Below the pieces are notes generated by a model. The model was not told the DNA's origin. It ran no database searches and worked only from the letters and a program-made list of their open reading frames with translations. Source: Pseudomonas sp. GM84 (GTDB taxonomy: Bacteria > Pseudomonadota > Gammaproteobacteria > Pseudomonadales > Pseudomonadaceae). Taken from it: DNA of 46,879 nt. The stretch is taken from positions 1-46,879 of the forward strand of contig NZ_AKJC01000077.1 in the NCBI RefSeq assembly GCF_000282535.1, in the 5' to 3' direction. How positions within the stretch are numbered: position 1 is the first letter of the stretch; each line of letters opens with the position of its first letter. Below, piece by piece: positions 7,711 through 14,815 of this stretch. The position numbers and the translations under genes are program-made.

Positions 7711-8410
7711 GTCAGTTACCTCATCTTCCGATCTCCGATCCTTGCCCCACGTCATCCCGTCAAGAATACCGAGTGTTATCAGGGATCAAGGCCCCTGCGA
7801 CCTGTGGGGATGTCCTCCGGGACTGGCGGCTACTTACGTCCAGGAGCAAGGGCATCTGATGATCTGGCCTCCTGAGCACCTTTACCGGTGGGCGGGTGGA
7901 GGCTGTAATGGCTGACAAGACCAGCACCACGAGATCCTGAGCCGGGTGCAAGCAGCAATGCGATGACCGGGGCATGCCTGAGGTCAGTCAGGTGCTGTCC
8001 ATTCCCTGGTCTGCGGCACCATCATCTGCATGGCTGATGCTGGTGACATCGGCGTTTGGCACGAGGGGAATTGCCGCAAAGCCATGTGCGATTAGGACTG
8101 CAGCAGCGGTAGGGGCGCCCGATTATTTTCAGGAGAAAAAGACGGGCGCAGGTTGGCACAATATTCGACCAAGCGCATAGGTTGCTGCAGGGCGGCAAAG
8201 AACGGTGTAGCTGGCGCATGAGCACCATAAAAATAGAGAGCAGCCTTCACTGTTAGTCGGTTGCCGGATGTGAATCGCCTTTGGGAAAACCACCAAGGGA
8301 AGCGACGTCAGTTCCAAGTTAAGGCCCACCGGGGCCTGTCGACGACACCGGTTTGCTCCATTCATCAGTCAGATAGGCCGTCCAGCACTGAATAGAGCTT
8401 TCTTGAGGCA
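7711..8410. other. About 700 bp without a recognisable gene
   Basis: Several short frames cross this stretch on both strands, but none has a convincing start, composition or family motif. It lies between the integrase remnants and the DUF4160 gene and is probably decayed island DNA. Confidence 0.4.
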
Positions 8411-8425
8411 TCGCCAATTTGGCGA
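8411..8425. promoter_or_regulatory. Perfect palindrome over the DUF4160 start
   Basis: TCGCCAATTTGGCGA is a perfect inverted repeat with 7-bp arms around one central base. It covers the proposed TTG start of the DUF4160 gene. The downstream partner carries an HTH, so this may be an autoregulatory operator. Confidence 0.4.
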
Positions 8426-8667
8426 TATTTTCAGTTCATCTCTACCAAATACCATTTTCGCGAAAAATACCAATCGAGCTACGAGAAAGGGACCATTTGC
8501 CACCGCACGTGCACCTGACCGGTGGCGGTGTAGATGTGGTGATCAGTCTGGAATCTGTTGCGGTCACACAAGGCAAGGCACCGGCCAAAGTGGTGCAAGA
8601 GGCCCTAGCGTGGGTCGCGGCCAATCAGGCCGATCTGTTGAAGGAGTGGATGAAATGGCATCGATGA
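8419..8667 (+). CDS. DUF4160 domain-containing protein
   Basis: This is an 82-residue protein with DHLPPHVHLTGG and the C-terminal VVQEALAWVAANQADLLKEW, typical of DUF4160. The only usable start is the TTG at 8419, with GAGG at 8405-8408 as a possible ribosome site; a different start cannot be excluded. DUF4160 genes are often followed by DUF2442 genes, as here. Some have been proposed as toxin-antitoxin-like pairs, but no function is established. Its stop overlaps the start of the next gene. Confidence 0.7.
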   Translation: MAIFSVHLYQIPFSRKIPIELRERDHLPPHVHLTGGGVDVVISLESVAVTQGKAPAKVVQEALAWVAANQADLLKEWMKWHR

Positions 8668-9107
8668 AACGCCCCCGCCTGCGGGCTGTTCAGCCCCTGT
8701 CAGGTGCACGATTGGAGCTGACCTTTACCAATGGTCAGCAATTCGAGCTGGATATGAGCGATGCGCTTGCGGTGTATCCAGGGTTGGCGCCTCTGGCTAA
8801 GGGCAAGGCGTTCCAAGGCGTCACTTTGGGGGATGGGGGCTGGTCAGTGGAATGGCCGGCGCTGGATATTCAGATCGGTGCAGACACGTTGTTGCTGGAT
8901 GCCCTTGCCCAGACAGCGCCGGATGAGAACACGCGAATTTTTATACGCTGGCGCCTGCGGCACCGGATGACGTTGGACCAGGCTGCCCAAGCGCTGGGTG
9001 TTAGTTCGCGTAGCATCAGCCGATACAGCAGTGGTCGAGAACCAGTGCCGCGTACATTGGCGCTGGCCTGCTTGGGTTGGGAGACGTTGGAGCAGAAGGC
9101 TGCCTGA
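8655..9107 (+). CDS. DUF2442 protein with C-terminal helix-turn-helix
   Basis: This 150-residue protein has AAGGAG eight bases before the ATG, which overlaps the end of the DUF4160 gene by 13 bp. Residues about 1-85 form the DUF2442 domain (LRAVQPLSGARLELTFTNGQ). Residues about 104-140 (MTLDQAAQALGVSSRSISRY, SSGREPVPRTLALA) look like an XRE/Cro-type helix-turn-helix. The pair therefore resembles a small effector plus a DNA-binding partner. The palindrome over the upstream start is a candidate binding site. Its real role is unknown. Confidence 0.75.
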   Translation: MASMKRPRLRAVQPLSGARLELTFTNGQQFELDMSDALAVYPGLAPLAKGKAFQGVTLGDGGWSVEWPALDIQIGADTLLLDALAQTAPDENTRIFIRWRLRHRMTLDQAAQALGVSSRSISRYSSGREPVPRTLALACLGWETLEQKAA

Positions 9108-9147
9108 GGGCTTGCTGTGGCAAAGTCGGTCAGCACGGGAGAGCGCA

Positions 9148-9187
9148 AACAAAAAAGGCCCACCTTTCGGTGAGCCTTTTTTGATAC
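9148..9187 (-). terminator. Terminator of tRNA-Thr (right copy of the island repeat)
   Basis: Read on the minus strand, GGCTCACC-GAAA-GGTGGGCC followed by six T residues is a strong intrinsic terminator directly after tRNA-Thr. It is the intact copy of the repeat at 4575-4613, and it can also act on the DUF2442 transcript from the other side. Confidence 0.8.
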
Positions 9188-9193
9188 TGCGTA

Positions 9194-9269
<76 letters not shown>

Positions 9270-9367
9270 AATGGGGCGTCATTATAGCGATCGGTTGGCG
9301 CCTGTAAACCACTTCCTTTCATTTGCACGCAAATGACCTAAGTCACCGGTCTGAAAGGGGAATTTTC

Positions 9368-9616
9368 CTACCAGCCGCGGTGGATGGTGTTGACGTTCGG
9401 CTCGGTCTTGGCGGGGTTGAAGAACAACTTGTCGTTGTCGCAGCCGCGCTTGCGGCAGGGGCTTTCCGCGCGCAGGGGCAGGCCGTTGTCACCGCCCAGC
9501 TGCATGCCGGGAGTGTTCCAGTCCAGGCTGGAGCTGTGGGGCTTCGGGGTACCGCTGGCGCACGCGGTCAGGGCCAAGGCGCAGGCCAGCAGGGTGAAGG
9601 GTTTGGCTTGGGGCAC
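9368..9616 (-). CDS. Small lipoprotein with C-terminal CRKRGCDN motif (paralogue 1)
   Basis: This is an 82-residue protein starting with GTG. The signal peptide ends in the lipobox LTAC (Cys19), so a lipid-anchored envelope protein is expected. The mature part ends CRKRGCDNDKLFFNPAKTEP, then NVNTIHRGW, with two cysteines (Cys54, Cys59) five residues apart. A second protein at 9999-10241 shares this tail, CRKRGCDNxxLxFNPA...HRxW, while the middle parts differ. I know no function for the family. The gene is last in the apparent minus-strand set with the XRE regulator and the DUF2975 protein. Confidence 0.7.
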   Translation of the reverse strand: MPQAKPFTLLACALALTACASGTPKPHSSSLDWNTPGMQLGGDNGLPLRAESPCRKRGCDNDKLFFNPAKTEPNVNTIHRGW

Positions 9617-9667
9617 GATGTTGAAATCCGTTGATGGTTCTTTTTAGTCAGCGCCTGCGTTGCAGGA

Positions 9668-9874
9668 TCAATCCTGGGTGAACTCCAAAAGGTCACCCGG
9701 TTGGCAATTCAATGCACGGCACAGCTTTTCTAGAGTCTCGATCTTGAACCCTTTGACTTTGCTGTTTTTCAACAGCGACAGGTTCGCTTCCGTGATGCCA
9801 ATGGTTTCAGCCAGGTCCTTGGAACGTATCTTGTTCCTGGCCATGACGACGTCGAGGCGGATGATGATCGGCAT
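9668..9874 (-). CDS. XRE/YozG-type transcriptional regulator
   Basis: This 68-residue protein starts at MPIIIRLDVVMARNKIRSKD and is almost all one helix-turn-helix (LAETIGITEANLSLLKNSKV, then LEKLCRALNCQPGDLLEF). The upstream extension to 9928 is unlikely because this family begins at MPIIIRLD. Such regulators are normally next to a DUF2975 membrane protein. Here the DUF2975 gene is present, but a lipoprotein gene sits between them. The palindrome at 10896-10918 is a likely binding site. Confidence 0.85.
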   Translation of the reverse strand: MPIIIRLDVVMARNKIRSKDLAETIGITEANLSLLKNSKVKGFKIETLEKLCRALNCQPGDLLEFTQD

Positions 9875-9998
9875 AGGCGTTGGTTGGGCGTCATGTATTG
9901 AGGCGGGAAGGTAGGTGCAGGCTGCCATCTTCCTACGGCAGCCTTGAATAATACACCGATGGATGGATTGGAGCTGCCTGCGCGTTCGGCAATGCGAC

Positions 9999-10241
9999 TT
10001 ACCAGTCGCGGTGAAGATCGGTGGCGCTAGGCGGCTTCTCTGCCGGGTTGAAGATCAGCCTGTGATTATCGCAGCCGCGTTTTCGGCATTTACCGGCGCG
10101 CTTTGGCGGTGACTTCTTCGGGATTGGCTCAATTGTGGAGACTTCCCACTCCCCAGTACTTCCTGTCGAGGGCGTGCTGCAGCCGTAGAGAGGCAGGAGC
10201 AGCAGCGTAAAAATGGCGGGCGTGGTGGCTTTCTTGATCAT
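9999..10241 (-). CDS. Small lipoprotein with C-terminal CRKRGCDN motif (paralogue 2)
   Basis: This 80-residue protein has the ribosome site AAGGAGAG before its ATG. The signal peptide ends in the lipobox LYGC (Cys21). The tail CRKRGCDNHRLIFNPAEKPP, then SATDLHRDW, is clearly related to the lipoprotein at 9368-9616; Cys52 and Cys57 keep the same spacing. The middle is a Pro/Lys/Ser linker of unrelated sequence. The duplicated and conserved tail suggests it is the functional part, perhaps binding a partner or metal. The function is unknown. Confidence 0.75.
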   Translation of the reverse strand: MIKKATTPAIFTLLLLPLYGCSTPSTGSTGEWEVSTIEPIPKKSPPKRAGKCRKRGCDNHRLIFNPAEKPPSATDLHRDW

Positions 10242-10293
10242 GGTATTCGCTCTCCTTTCCCAAGGCTTCAGCGTCTGGCGTTACAGCCATCGG

Positions 10294-10854
10294 TCAAACG
10301 AACATCGACTGCTCGTCACTCAGCGACTTTGCTTGCTTGATAAGCCGTGAGAAGGAACAGAGCAGTAGACCCAGTACGATTTGCGACAGGGTGAAACCTG
10401 AAAGGTCGACGAATAGATCCAGACCACGTTCGGCGCTTGGCAGGTCTATCCCAAGTGCCAGGCTCTGCAGCGCGACGGTGGTCATGTGGATCAATGGCAG
10501 GCAAATGCAGAGCGTCCCGACGAGCCAGATCATGCGGGTATTTCGCGTAGACCAGGCTTCGCCTTTGGCAAGGTTCCTGAAAAACAGAGCAGCGAGGCCA
10601 AAGGCCAACGAGGTAAGAGATGCAGGAAGCAGGTCGAGCAGGAAGATCAGCGTCTGTGCCAACGTTGATGGTACATGGGGGCCGCTGAGCAACATGGGCA
10701 TCGAATGGCTGTGTTGTTGCAAGAGCATGTCCAGCGTTTGCGCGTGGAAGAAAAGCCATTGAATCGGGATGACTAATAACTCGAACGCAGCAGCGAGGAA
10801 GGCCAAGGCGGTGGCGAATTGCCCAAGGCCGTTACTTGAAGATGGATGGGTCAT
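10294..10854 (-). CDS. DUF2975 membrane protein
   Basis: The protein has 186 residues from the start at 10854 (MTHPSSSNGLGQFATALAFL), which has GAGAGAG upstream. Four hydrophobic segments are visible: about residues 10-35, 70-95, 115-140 and 155-175. The pattern and the neighbouring YozG-type regulator fit DUF2975, an integral membrane family of unknown function. It is the promoter-proximal gene of the four-gene minus-strand set with the two lipoproteins and the regulator. Confidence 0.75.
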   Translation of the reverse strand: MTHPSSSNGLGQFATALAFLAAAFELLVIPIQWLFFHAQTLDMLLQQHSHSMPMLLSGPHVPSTLAQTLIFLLDLLPASLTSLAFGLAALFFRNLAKGEAWSTRNTRMIWLVGTLCICLPLIHMTTVALQSLALGIDLPSAERGLDLFVDLSGFTLSQIVLGLLLCSFSRLIKQAKSLSDEQSMFV

Positions 10855-10895
10855 TGTCTCTCTCTTCGATAAGTGAGTGAGACTCCATAGAAGCA

Positions 10896-10918
10896 TAATT
10901 ATCGTGGTTCGATAATTA
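10896..10918. promoter_or_regulatory. Operator-like palindrome upstream of the DUF2975 gene
   Basis: TAATTATCG and CGATAATTA are perfect 9-bp arms around TGGTT. A further half-site TTCGATAA lies at about 10865-10872, close to the gene. The position 42 bp upstream of the start and the presence of an XRE regulator in the same set make autoregulation likely. The surrounding 10890-11010 is AT-rich promoter-like DNA. Confidence 0.5.
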
Positions 10919-11049
10919 ATTGCTTTATTTCATTATTTTTCCGGGTCGGGAAATATACTGTTATATGTAAGATATTTCTGAAATTAAAACTAAGTACTTC
11001 GGGAAACGAACGCAGTCGAATTATCCTACACACGCTAGCGAAGTTTCAC

Positions 11050-11280
11050 TGTTGGCGGGGGAGTGGCCCAGGGATACGGTTCCGGGGTCGCCAATTCCTG
11101 GTGACCGGGTGTGAGAACCCGCTATGGAGTTACTGAGCTTGCTGTTATGGCAGCCGTACACGGGCAGACCTCGGTCTGGCCGAGCTTTGTAGCTCCCTCG
11201 GTTTTCTCACCCCGTGTACTGGCTGCCGCCTTGATCCGTGAGAAAGGTCACTGTGGCAGTTTCAATTGGAGCTACTGCCA
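11050..11280 (+). ncRNA. Structured 5' leader of the DUF6124/DUF3077 pair
   Basis: Several complementary stretches can be drawn: TGGCG/CGCCA (11053-11092), CGGGT/ACCCG (11106-11121), and a long outer stem of GGCAGCCGTACACGGG (11149-11164) with CCCGTGTACTGGCTGCC (11211-11227), holding small inner hairpins. TGGCAGT (11254-11260) pairs with ACTGCCA (11274-11280), trapping the start codon region, with TTGGAG in the loop. GTGAGAA at 11111 can pair instead with TTCTCAC at 11204. Alternative pairings near a masked start suggest a regulatory leader. I believe similar leaders precede other genes of these families in P. putida genomes. Confidence 0.45.
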
Positions 11281-11549
11281 TGAAGAAGATCGTCCCCGAT
11301 CCACCCCGCCATAAAATCCTCAACTCCCCGTTCTTCTCCATCCACAGCGACATCACTCCGCCCGACGCCCTGATATACGCCTGCGAGCTGCTAGGCGGTG
11401 TCGCAGACACCCTCGACGAGTACTGCCACCTCCACGCCGGCGAACCTGGTCTGAACATCCTCGGCAACGCTGCGCACGCGACCGATTCGGCACGGGTGCT
11501 GGCCGAACATGCGCTGGCGCGGATAAGCGCTGATAAGGAAGGGGAGTGA
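11280..11549 (+). CDS. DUF6124 family protein
   Basis: This is an 89-residue protein starting MKKIVPDPPRHKIL with FFSIHSDITPPDALIYACEL, which matches DUF6124, a small family of unknown function common in Pseudomonas. The ATG lies within the 3' arm of a hairpin that also holds its ribosome site (TTGGAG). The next gene, a DUF3077 protein, starts five bases after its stop. The pair is preceded by the structured leader described separately. Confidence 0.75.
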   Translation: MKKIVPDPPRHKILNSPFFSIHSDITPPDALIYACELLGGVADTLDEYCHLHAGEPGLNILGNAAHATDSARVLAEHALARISADKEGE

Positions 11550-11553
11550 AGCC

Positions 11554-11826
11554 ATGAACGACAAACCCACAGCCCTCCTGACGGCAGGTGTTGAAACCTT
11601 CCTTGAGGTCGGCAATCCCCCCATCGACCTGCTGCGCGTACAACCCGGCATCCCCTTGGACGATGCCTACGAGCAGGTTTCGATACTTCTGGGCTACATC
11701 AAGCACCTTGTCCGCGAAGGCGATATGGAAGATGACCACAAGTTGCTGGGAGCAGCCGACTATCTCAGTGCGCTGGCCAAGGCCTTGATGAACGATATCG
11801 AGATGGCCAAGAACCGCCTGCATTGA
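11554..11826 (+). CDS. DUF3077 domain-containing protein
   Basis: This is a 90-residue protein with LLRVQPGIPLDDAYEQVSIL, LGYIKHLVREGDMEDDHKLL and DYLSALAKALMNDIE, matching DUF3077. It is predicted to be helical, soluble and acidic, with no signal peptide. It follows the DUF6124 gene in an operon with a GGGGAG ribosome site near the junction. The function is unknown. Confidence 0.75.
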   Translation: MNDKPTALLTAGVETFLEVGNPPIDLLRVQPGIPLDDAYEQVSILLGYIKHLVREGDMEDDHKLLGAADYLSALAKALMNDIEMAKNRLH

Positions 11827-12044
11827 GGGAGCTCGCCTAGGCACAAGCAAAGCTTATGCACAAGAGGCATTGGCGGCTTGCGCGAAAGGCATGCCGACGA
11901 GCAACACCGCTGGTCTTTGCGCAAACGCCTGTTTTTATTGGGCCTGCAGCACCGGAGGGAATAACCGCAAGGGTTTAAATAGCGCTCGGCTTGATGCAGT
12001 CATCAAAAGCTTGTTCACAGACTTATCCACAGGTTGTGCTGCGG

Positions 12045-13250
12045 CTAACGGTCGCGTTCGGCAAGCAGAAGGAGGTTGCGCGGCGTCAGTGGATAGTCGC
12101 AGAACGTGCCAACGCGAACGCTGTAGCCCTGTTCTTCGAGGAACAGGGCGCGATCCAGCACCAGCCACAGTTCCAGTGGCCGGCGAAACAGGTTGCGCAA
12201 CCGTTCGAGGTTGCGCACTTCAGCCAGACGCTGCCAGCCTGCCGCTTCGAGAGCTGCCCAGTCTGGGCTAGAGGTCAGTTCAAACCCGCGCAGCTCGGCC
12301 AGGTCGCGGCAGTACTGTTCGAACGGCTTGTGCAGCCAGGCAGTGGGCAAGGAAGGGGTAGGCAGGTATTCATCGCACTGGCGCTGCTGGCGCTGCAGCA
12401 AGTCGAAGCCCAGGCGTCGGGCCATCGAGCAGTCGCGCTGGTGGCGAACCCGCCCGCCGGCGGTGACGGTTTCACTCAGCGGCAAGCCAAGGTCGAGCAG
12501 CGACAGCTGCAGGGGTGAGCGCTGCGCGGCTGTGGATAACGGCTGGTGGTGCTCGCTCTGGATGCGGTTATAGCAGCAGGGGGCCACGGCCAGATGGCGG
12601 CAGCCTTGCTGGCTGGCGGTGCGCAGCAGGTGAACGTGGAGGTCGCCGCAGGCGTGCAGGGCCACCACGCTCTTGTCGCTGCCCAGGTGGCGGGCGCTGT
12701 CGGCGGCCATGACGTCCTGGTGCACGTGGGTGGCCGGCAAGTGGTGATGGTCGCTCAGGGCCTGGCCGGCACTGACCAGTTCGGCATCGTATTCCAGGCA
12801 GGTCAATTGCTGGCCGGGCTGCAGCAGACGGCGGCCGAGGTGGCCTTTGCCCGAGCACCAGTCCAGCCAGTGGTGGGTTTGCTGGCCAAAGCTCAGGCGA
12901 CGGCTGAAGGCTTCGATCTGCTGCCATTTGCGGCCGGGGACGTTGACGTCGAGGCGGTGCCCGGCAGGTGGCAGGCCGATGTCGGGCAGGTCGCCCACGG
13001 CCGATAGCTGCTGGGCTTGCTGGGCCAGTTGCGGGAAGGGCGCAGGGAGGCCTTGCGGGTTGAGCGCTGCTTCGGCGTCGGCCAGGGGGCATTGGCGCAG
13101 GTGGGCGGCGAGCTCGGGGTATTGGGCTTCCCAATCAAGGCGCAGGGCGGTGAAGGGGCGGGGTTTCCACAGGTGTTGGTGCTCGGTCAGGAACTGGTCG
13201 AGGGCCTGGAAGCGGTCGCTTAGGTGGTGGCTGTGGAGGAAAGGGGGCAT
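12045..13250 (-). CDS. SAM-dependent methyltransferase, Methyltransf_32 type
   Basis: The protein has 401 residues. The SAM-binding motif I is WLDWCSGKGHLGRRL (about residues 127-141), followed by LEYDAELV, VALHACGDLH and VAPCCYN, which are the hallmarks of the Methyltransf_32 group. The substrate is not known; relatives are proposed to act on RNA or protein. Gene order (methyltransferase next to an amino-acid ABC importer) is as I recall it in P. putida. There is no unusual feature. Confidence 0.8.
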   Translation of the reverse strand: MPPFLHSHHLSDRFQALDQFLTEHQHLWKPRPFTALRLDWEAQYPELAAHLRQCPLADAEAALNPQGLPAPFPQLAQQAQQLSAVGDLPDIGLPPAGHRLDVNVPGRKWQQIEAFSRRLSFGQQTHHWLDWCSGKGHLGRRLLQPGQQLTCLEYDAELVSAGQALSDHHHLPATHVHQDVMAADSARHLGSDKSVVALHACGDLHVHLLRTASQQGCRHLAVAPCCYNRIQSEHHQPLSTAAQRSPLQLSLLDLGLPLSETVTAGGRVRHQRDCSMARRLGFDLLQRQQRQCDEYLPTPSLPTAWLHKPFEQYCRDLAELRGFELTSSPDWAALEAAGWQRLAEVRNLERLRNLFRRPLELWLVLDRALFLEEQGYSVRVGTFCDYPLTPRNLLLLAERDR

Positions 13251-13281
13251 GGGTTTGGCTATTGGGTGAATTAGAGGGCCT

Positions 13282-13363
13282 TATCGCCGGCAAGCCGGCT
13301 CCCACAGGTACACCACAATGTTTGAATCTGTGGAGTACCTGTGGGAGCCGGCTTGCCGGCGAT
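13282..13363. repeat. REPIN, CCGGCAAGCCGG type
   Basis: TTATCGCCGGCAAGCCGGC and its inverted copy face each other around TGTTTGAATCTGTGG. It separates the ABC importer from the methyltransferase gene. Confidence 0.9.
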
Positions 13364-13378
13364 GAAGTCGGTGCGGCC

Positions 13379-14068
13379 TCAACGGCCCTGGGAGGCATCC
13401 ACGCGCAACCAGCGCTCCAGCAGCTTGAAGCCTTGCACCAGCAAGAACGAGATCACCAGGTAGAACACACCCGCAGCAAAGAAGATCTCCACCGGCAGGT
13501 AGGTCCGGGCAATGATGGTCCGCGCCATGCCGGTCAGTTCCAGCAGGGTCACGGTACTGGCCAGGGCGCTGGCCTTGAGCATCAGGATCACTTCGTTGCT
13601 GTAGGCCGGCAAGCCGATGCGCGCCGCACGCGGCAGCATGATGTAGAACAGCGTCTTGCCACGCGACATGCCCAGCGCCCGGGCCGCCTCGATCTCACCC
13701 TTGGGGATGGCCTGCAGCGCACCGCGCAGGATCTCGGCGATGTAGGCGGCGGTGTGCAGGGTCATGGTCAGCACGGTGCACCAGAACGGATCGCGCAGGT
13801 ACGGCCACAGGCTGCTCGAACGCACCAGGTCGAACTGCGCCAGGCCGTAGTAGACCAGAAACAGCTGCACCAGCAGCGGCGTGCCGCGGAAGAAGAAGAT
13901 GTAGCCGTAGGGCAGGGCGCGCACGTACCAGTGCCGCGACGAGCGGGCGATACCCAGCGGGATGGCCAGGATCAACCCGGCGACGACCGCGATGGCCACC
14001 AGCTCCAGGGTCAGGGTGGCACCCTGGGCCAGGCGTGGCAGCCACTTGATGATCACTTCCCAATTCAT
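13379..14068 (-). CDS. Amino-acid ABC importer permease (HisM/AotM-like)
   Basis: The protein has 229 residues from MNWEVIIKWLPRLAQGATLT, with five hydrophobic segments. The EAA loop reads EIEAARALGMSRGKTLFYIM, LPRAAR, and FFFRGTPLLVQL matches polar amino-acid permeases. The start codon ATG shares its A with the TAA stop of the other permease, so the two are translationally coupled. It is the last gene of a four-gene minus-strand operon: ATPase, binding protein, permease, permease. Confidence 0.9.
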   Translation of the reverse strand: MNWEVIIKWLPRLAQGATLTLELVAIAVVAGLILAIPLGIARSSRHWYVRALPYGYIFFFRGTPLLVQLFLVYYGLAQFDLVRSSSLWPYLRDPFWCTVLTMTLHTAAYIAEILRGALQAIPKGEIEAARALGMSRGKTLFYIMLPRAARIGLPAYSNEVILMLKASALASTVTLLELTGMARTIIARTYLPVEIFFAAGVFYLVISFLLVQGFKLLERWLRVDASQGR

Positions 14069-14760
14069 TATTCGGCCCTCGCAAAGCCGCGAGCGGCGCG
14101 TTTTTCCATGAAGTGCATGCCGGTCATGGCAACGATGGTCAGGCTCAGGTAGATGCAGGCGGCGACCATATAGAAGGTGAACGGCTCCTTGGTCACGGTC
14201 ACGCCGATTTGCGCGTGGCGCATGATTTCTTCCAGGCCGATCACCGAGACCAGCGCGGTGTCCTTCATCAGGATCATGAACAGGTTGCCAAGGCCGGGCA
14301 GGGCGATGCGCCACATCTGCGGCAGGATGATCCGCGACAGGATGCGCGCCTTCGACAGGCCCAGCGCCAGGCCGGCCTCACGGTGGCCTTTGGGGATCGC
14401 CAGGATGGCGCCACGGAATACTTCGGTGGCATAGGCGCCAAAGCACAAGCCGAGGGCAATCACGCCGGCGGCGAAGGCACTGAGTTCCAGGCCAGGCATG
14501 TTGAGGGCTGCGCCGAGGCTGTTCATCAGCCCGACAGTGCCGAAATAGATAAGCAGAACCCACAGCAGTTCGGGCACGCCGCGAACCAGGGTCGAGTAGA
14601 AGCCGCCAAGCCATTGCAGTGGCTTGATCGAGGAAGTCTTGGCCAAGGCGCCGAGCAGGCCCAGGACCAGCCCCAGCAGCAAGGCGCAGAGCGCCAGTTT
14701 TACGGTCATCAAGGTGCCAGCCGCCAGGGCCGGACCGAATCCGTGCAGGTCGATATTCAT
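14068..14760 (-). CDS. Amino-acid ABC importer permease (HisQ/AotQ-like)
   Basis: The protein has 230 residues from MNIDLHGFGPALAAGTLMTV and about five membrane segments. The EAA loop reads HREAGLALGLSKARILSRII. VRGVPELLWVLLIYFGT is typical of HisQ-type permeases for basic amino acids. A strong stem-loop lies between it and the upstream binding-protein gene, which would lower permease expression relative to the binding protein. Confidence 0.9.
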   Translation of the reverse strand: MNIDLHGFGPALAAGTLMTVKLALCALLLGLVLGLLGALAKTSSIKPLQWLGGFYSTLVRGVPELLWVLLIYFGTVGLMNSLGAALNMPGLELSAFAAGVIALGLCFGAYATEVFRGAILAIPKGHREAGLALGLSKARILSRIILPQMWRIALPGLGNLFMILMKDTALVSVIGLEEIMRHAQIGVTVTKEPFTFYMVAACIYLSLTIVAMTGMHFMEKRAARGFARAE

Positions 14761-14778
14761 GGGCAGGGTCGTTCTAGG

Positions 14779-14807
14779 GACCGGCACGCCGCAAGGGCGT
14801 ACCGGTC
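14779..14807 (-). other. Intercistronic stem-loop after the binding-protein gene
   Basis: GACCGG-N-ACGCC and GGCGT-N-CCGGTC form an 11-bp stem with one mismatch and a 5-nt loop. It lies between the binding-protein and permease genes. This position usually sets higher levels of binding protein by protecting its mRNA or by partial termination. Confidence 0.55.
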
Positions 14808-14815
14808 GGGGCGAA

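Noticed and set aside
7647..8365. Short overlapping frames on both strands in the island
   Set aside because: No consistent composition, ribosome site or family motif, so none is annotated as a gene.
9920..9943. GGCTGCC/GGCAGCC stem between the XRE gene and a lipoprotein gene
   Set aside because: It has no T run on either strand, so it is not called a terminator; it may be a weak processing or attenuating stem.
12023..12031. DnaA-box-like TTATCCACA near TTCACAGAC
   Set aside because: It is a single site with no DnaA-box cluster, AT-rich unwinding element or dnaA neighbour, so there is no support for an origin.
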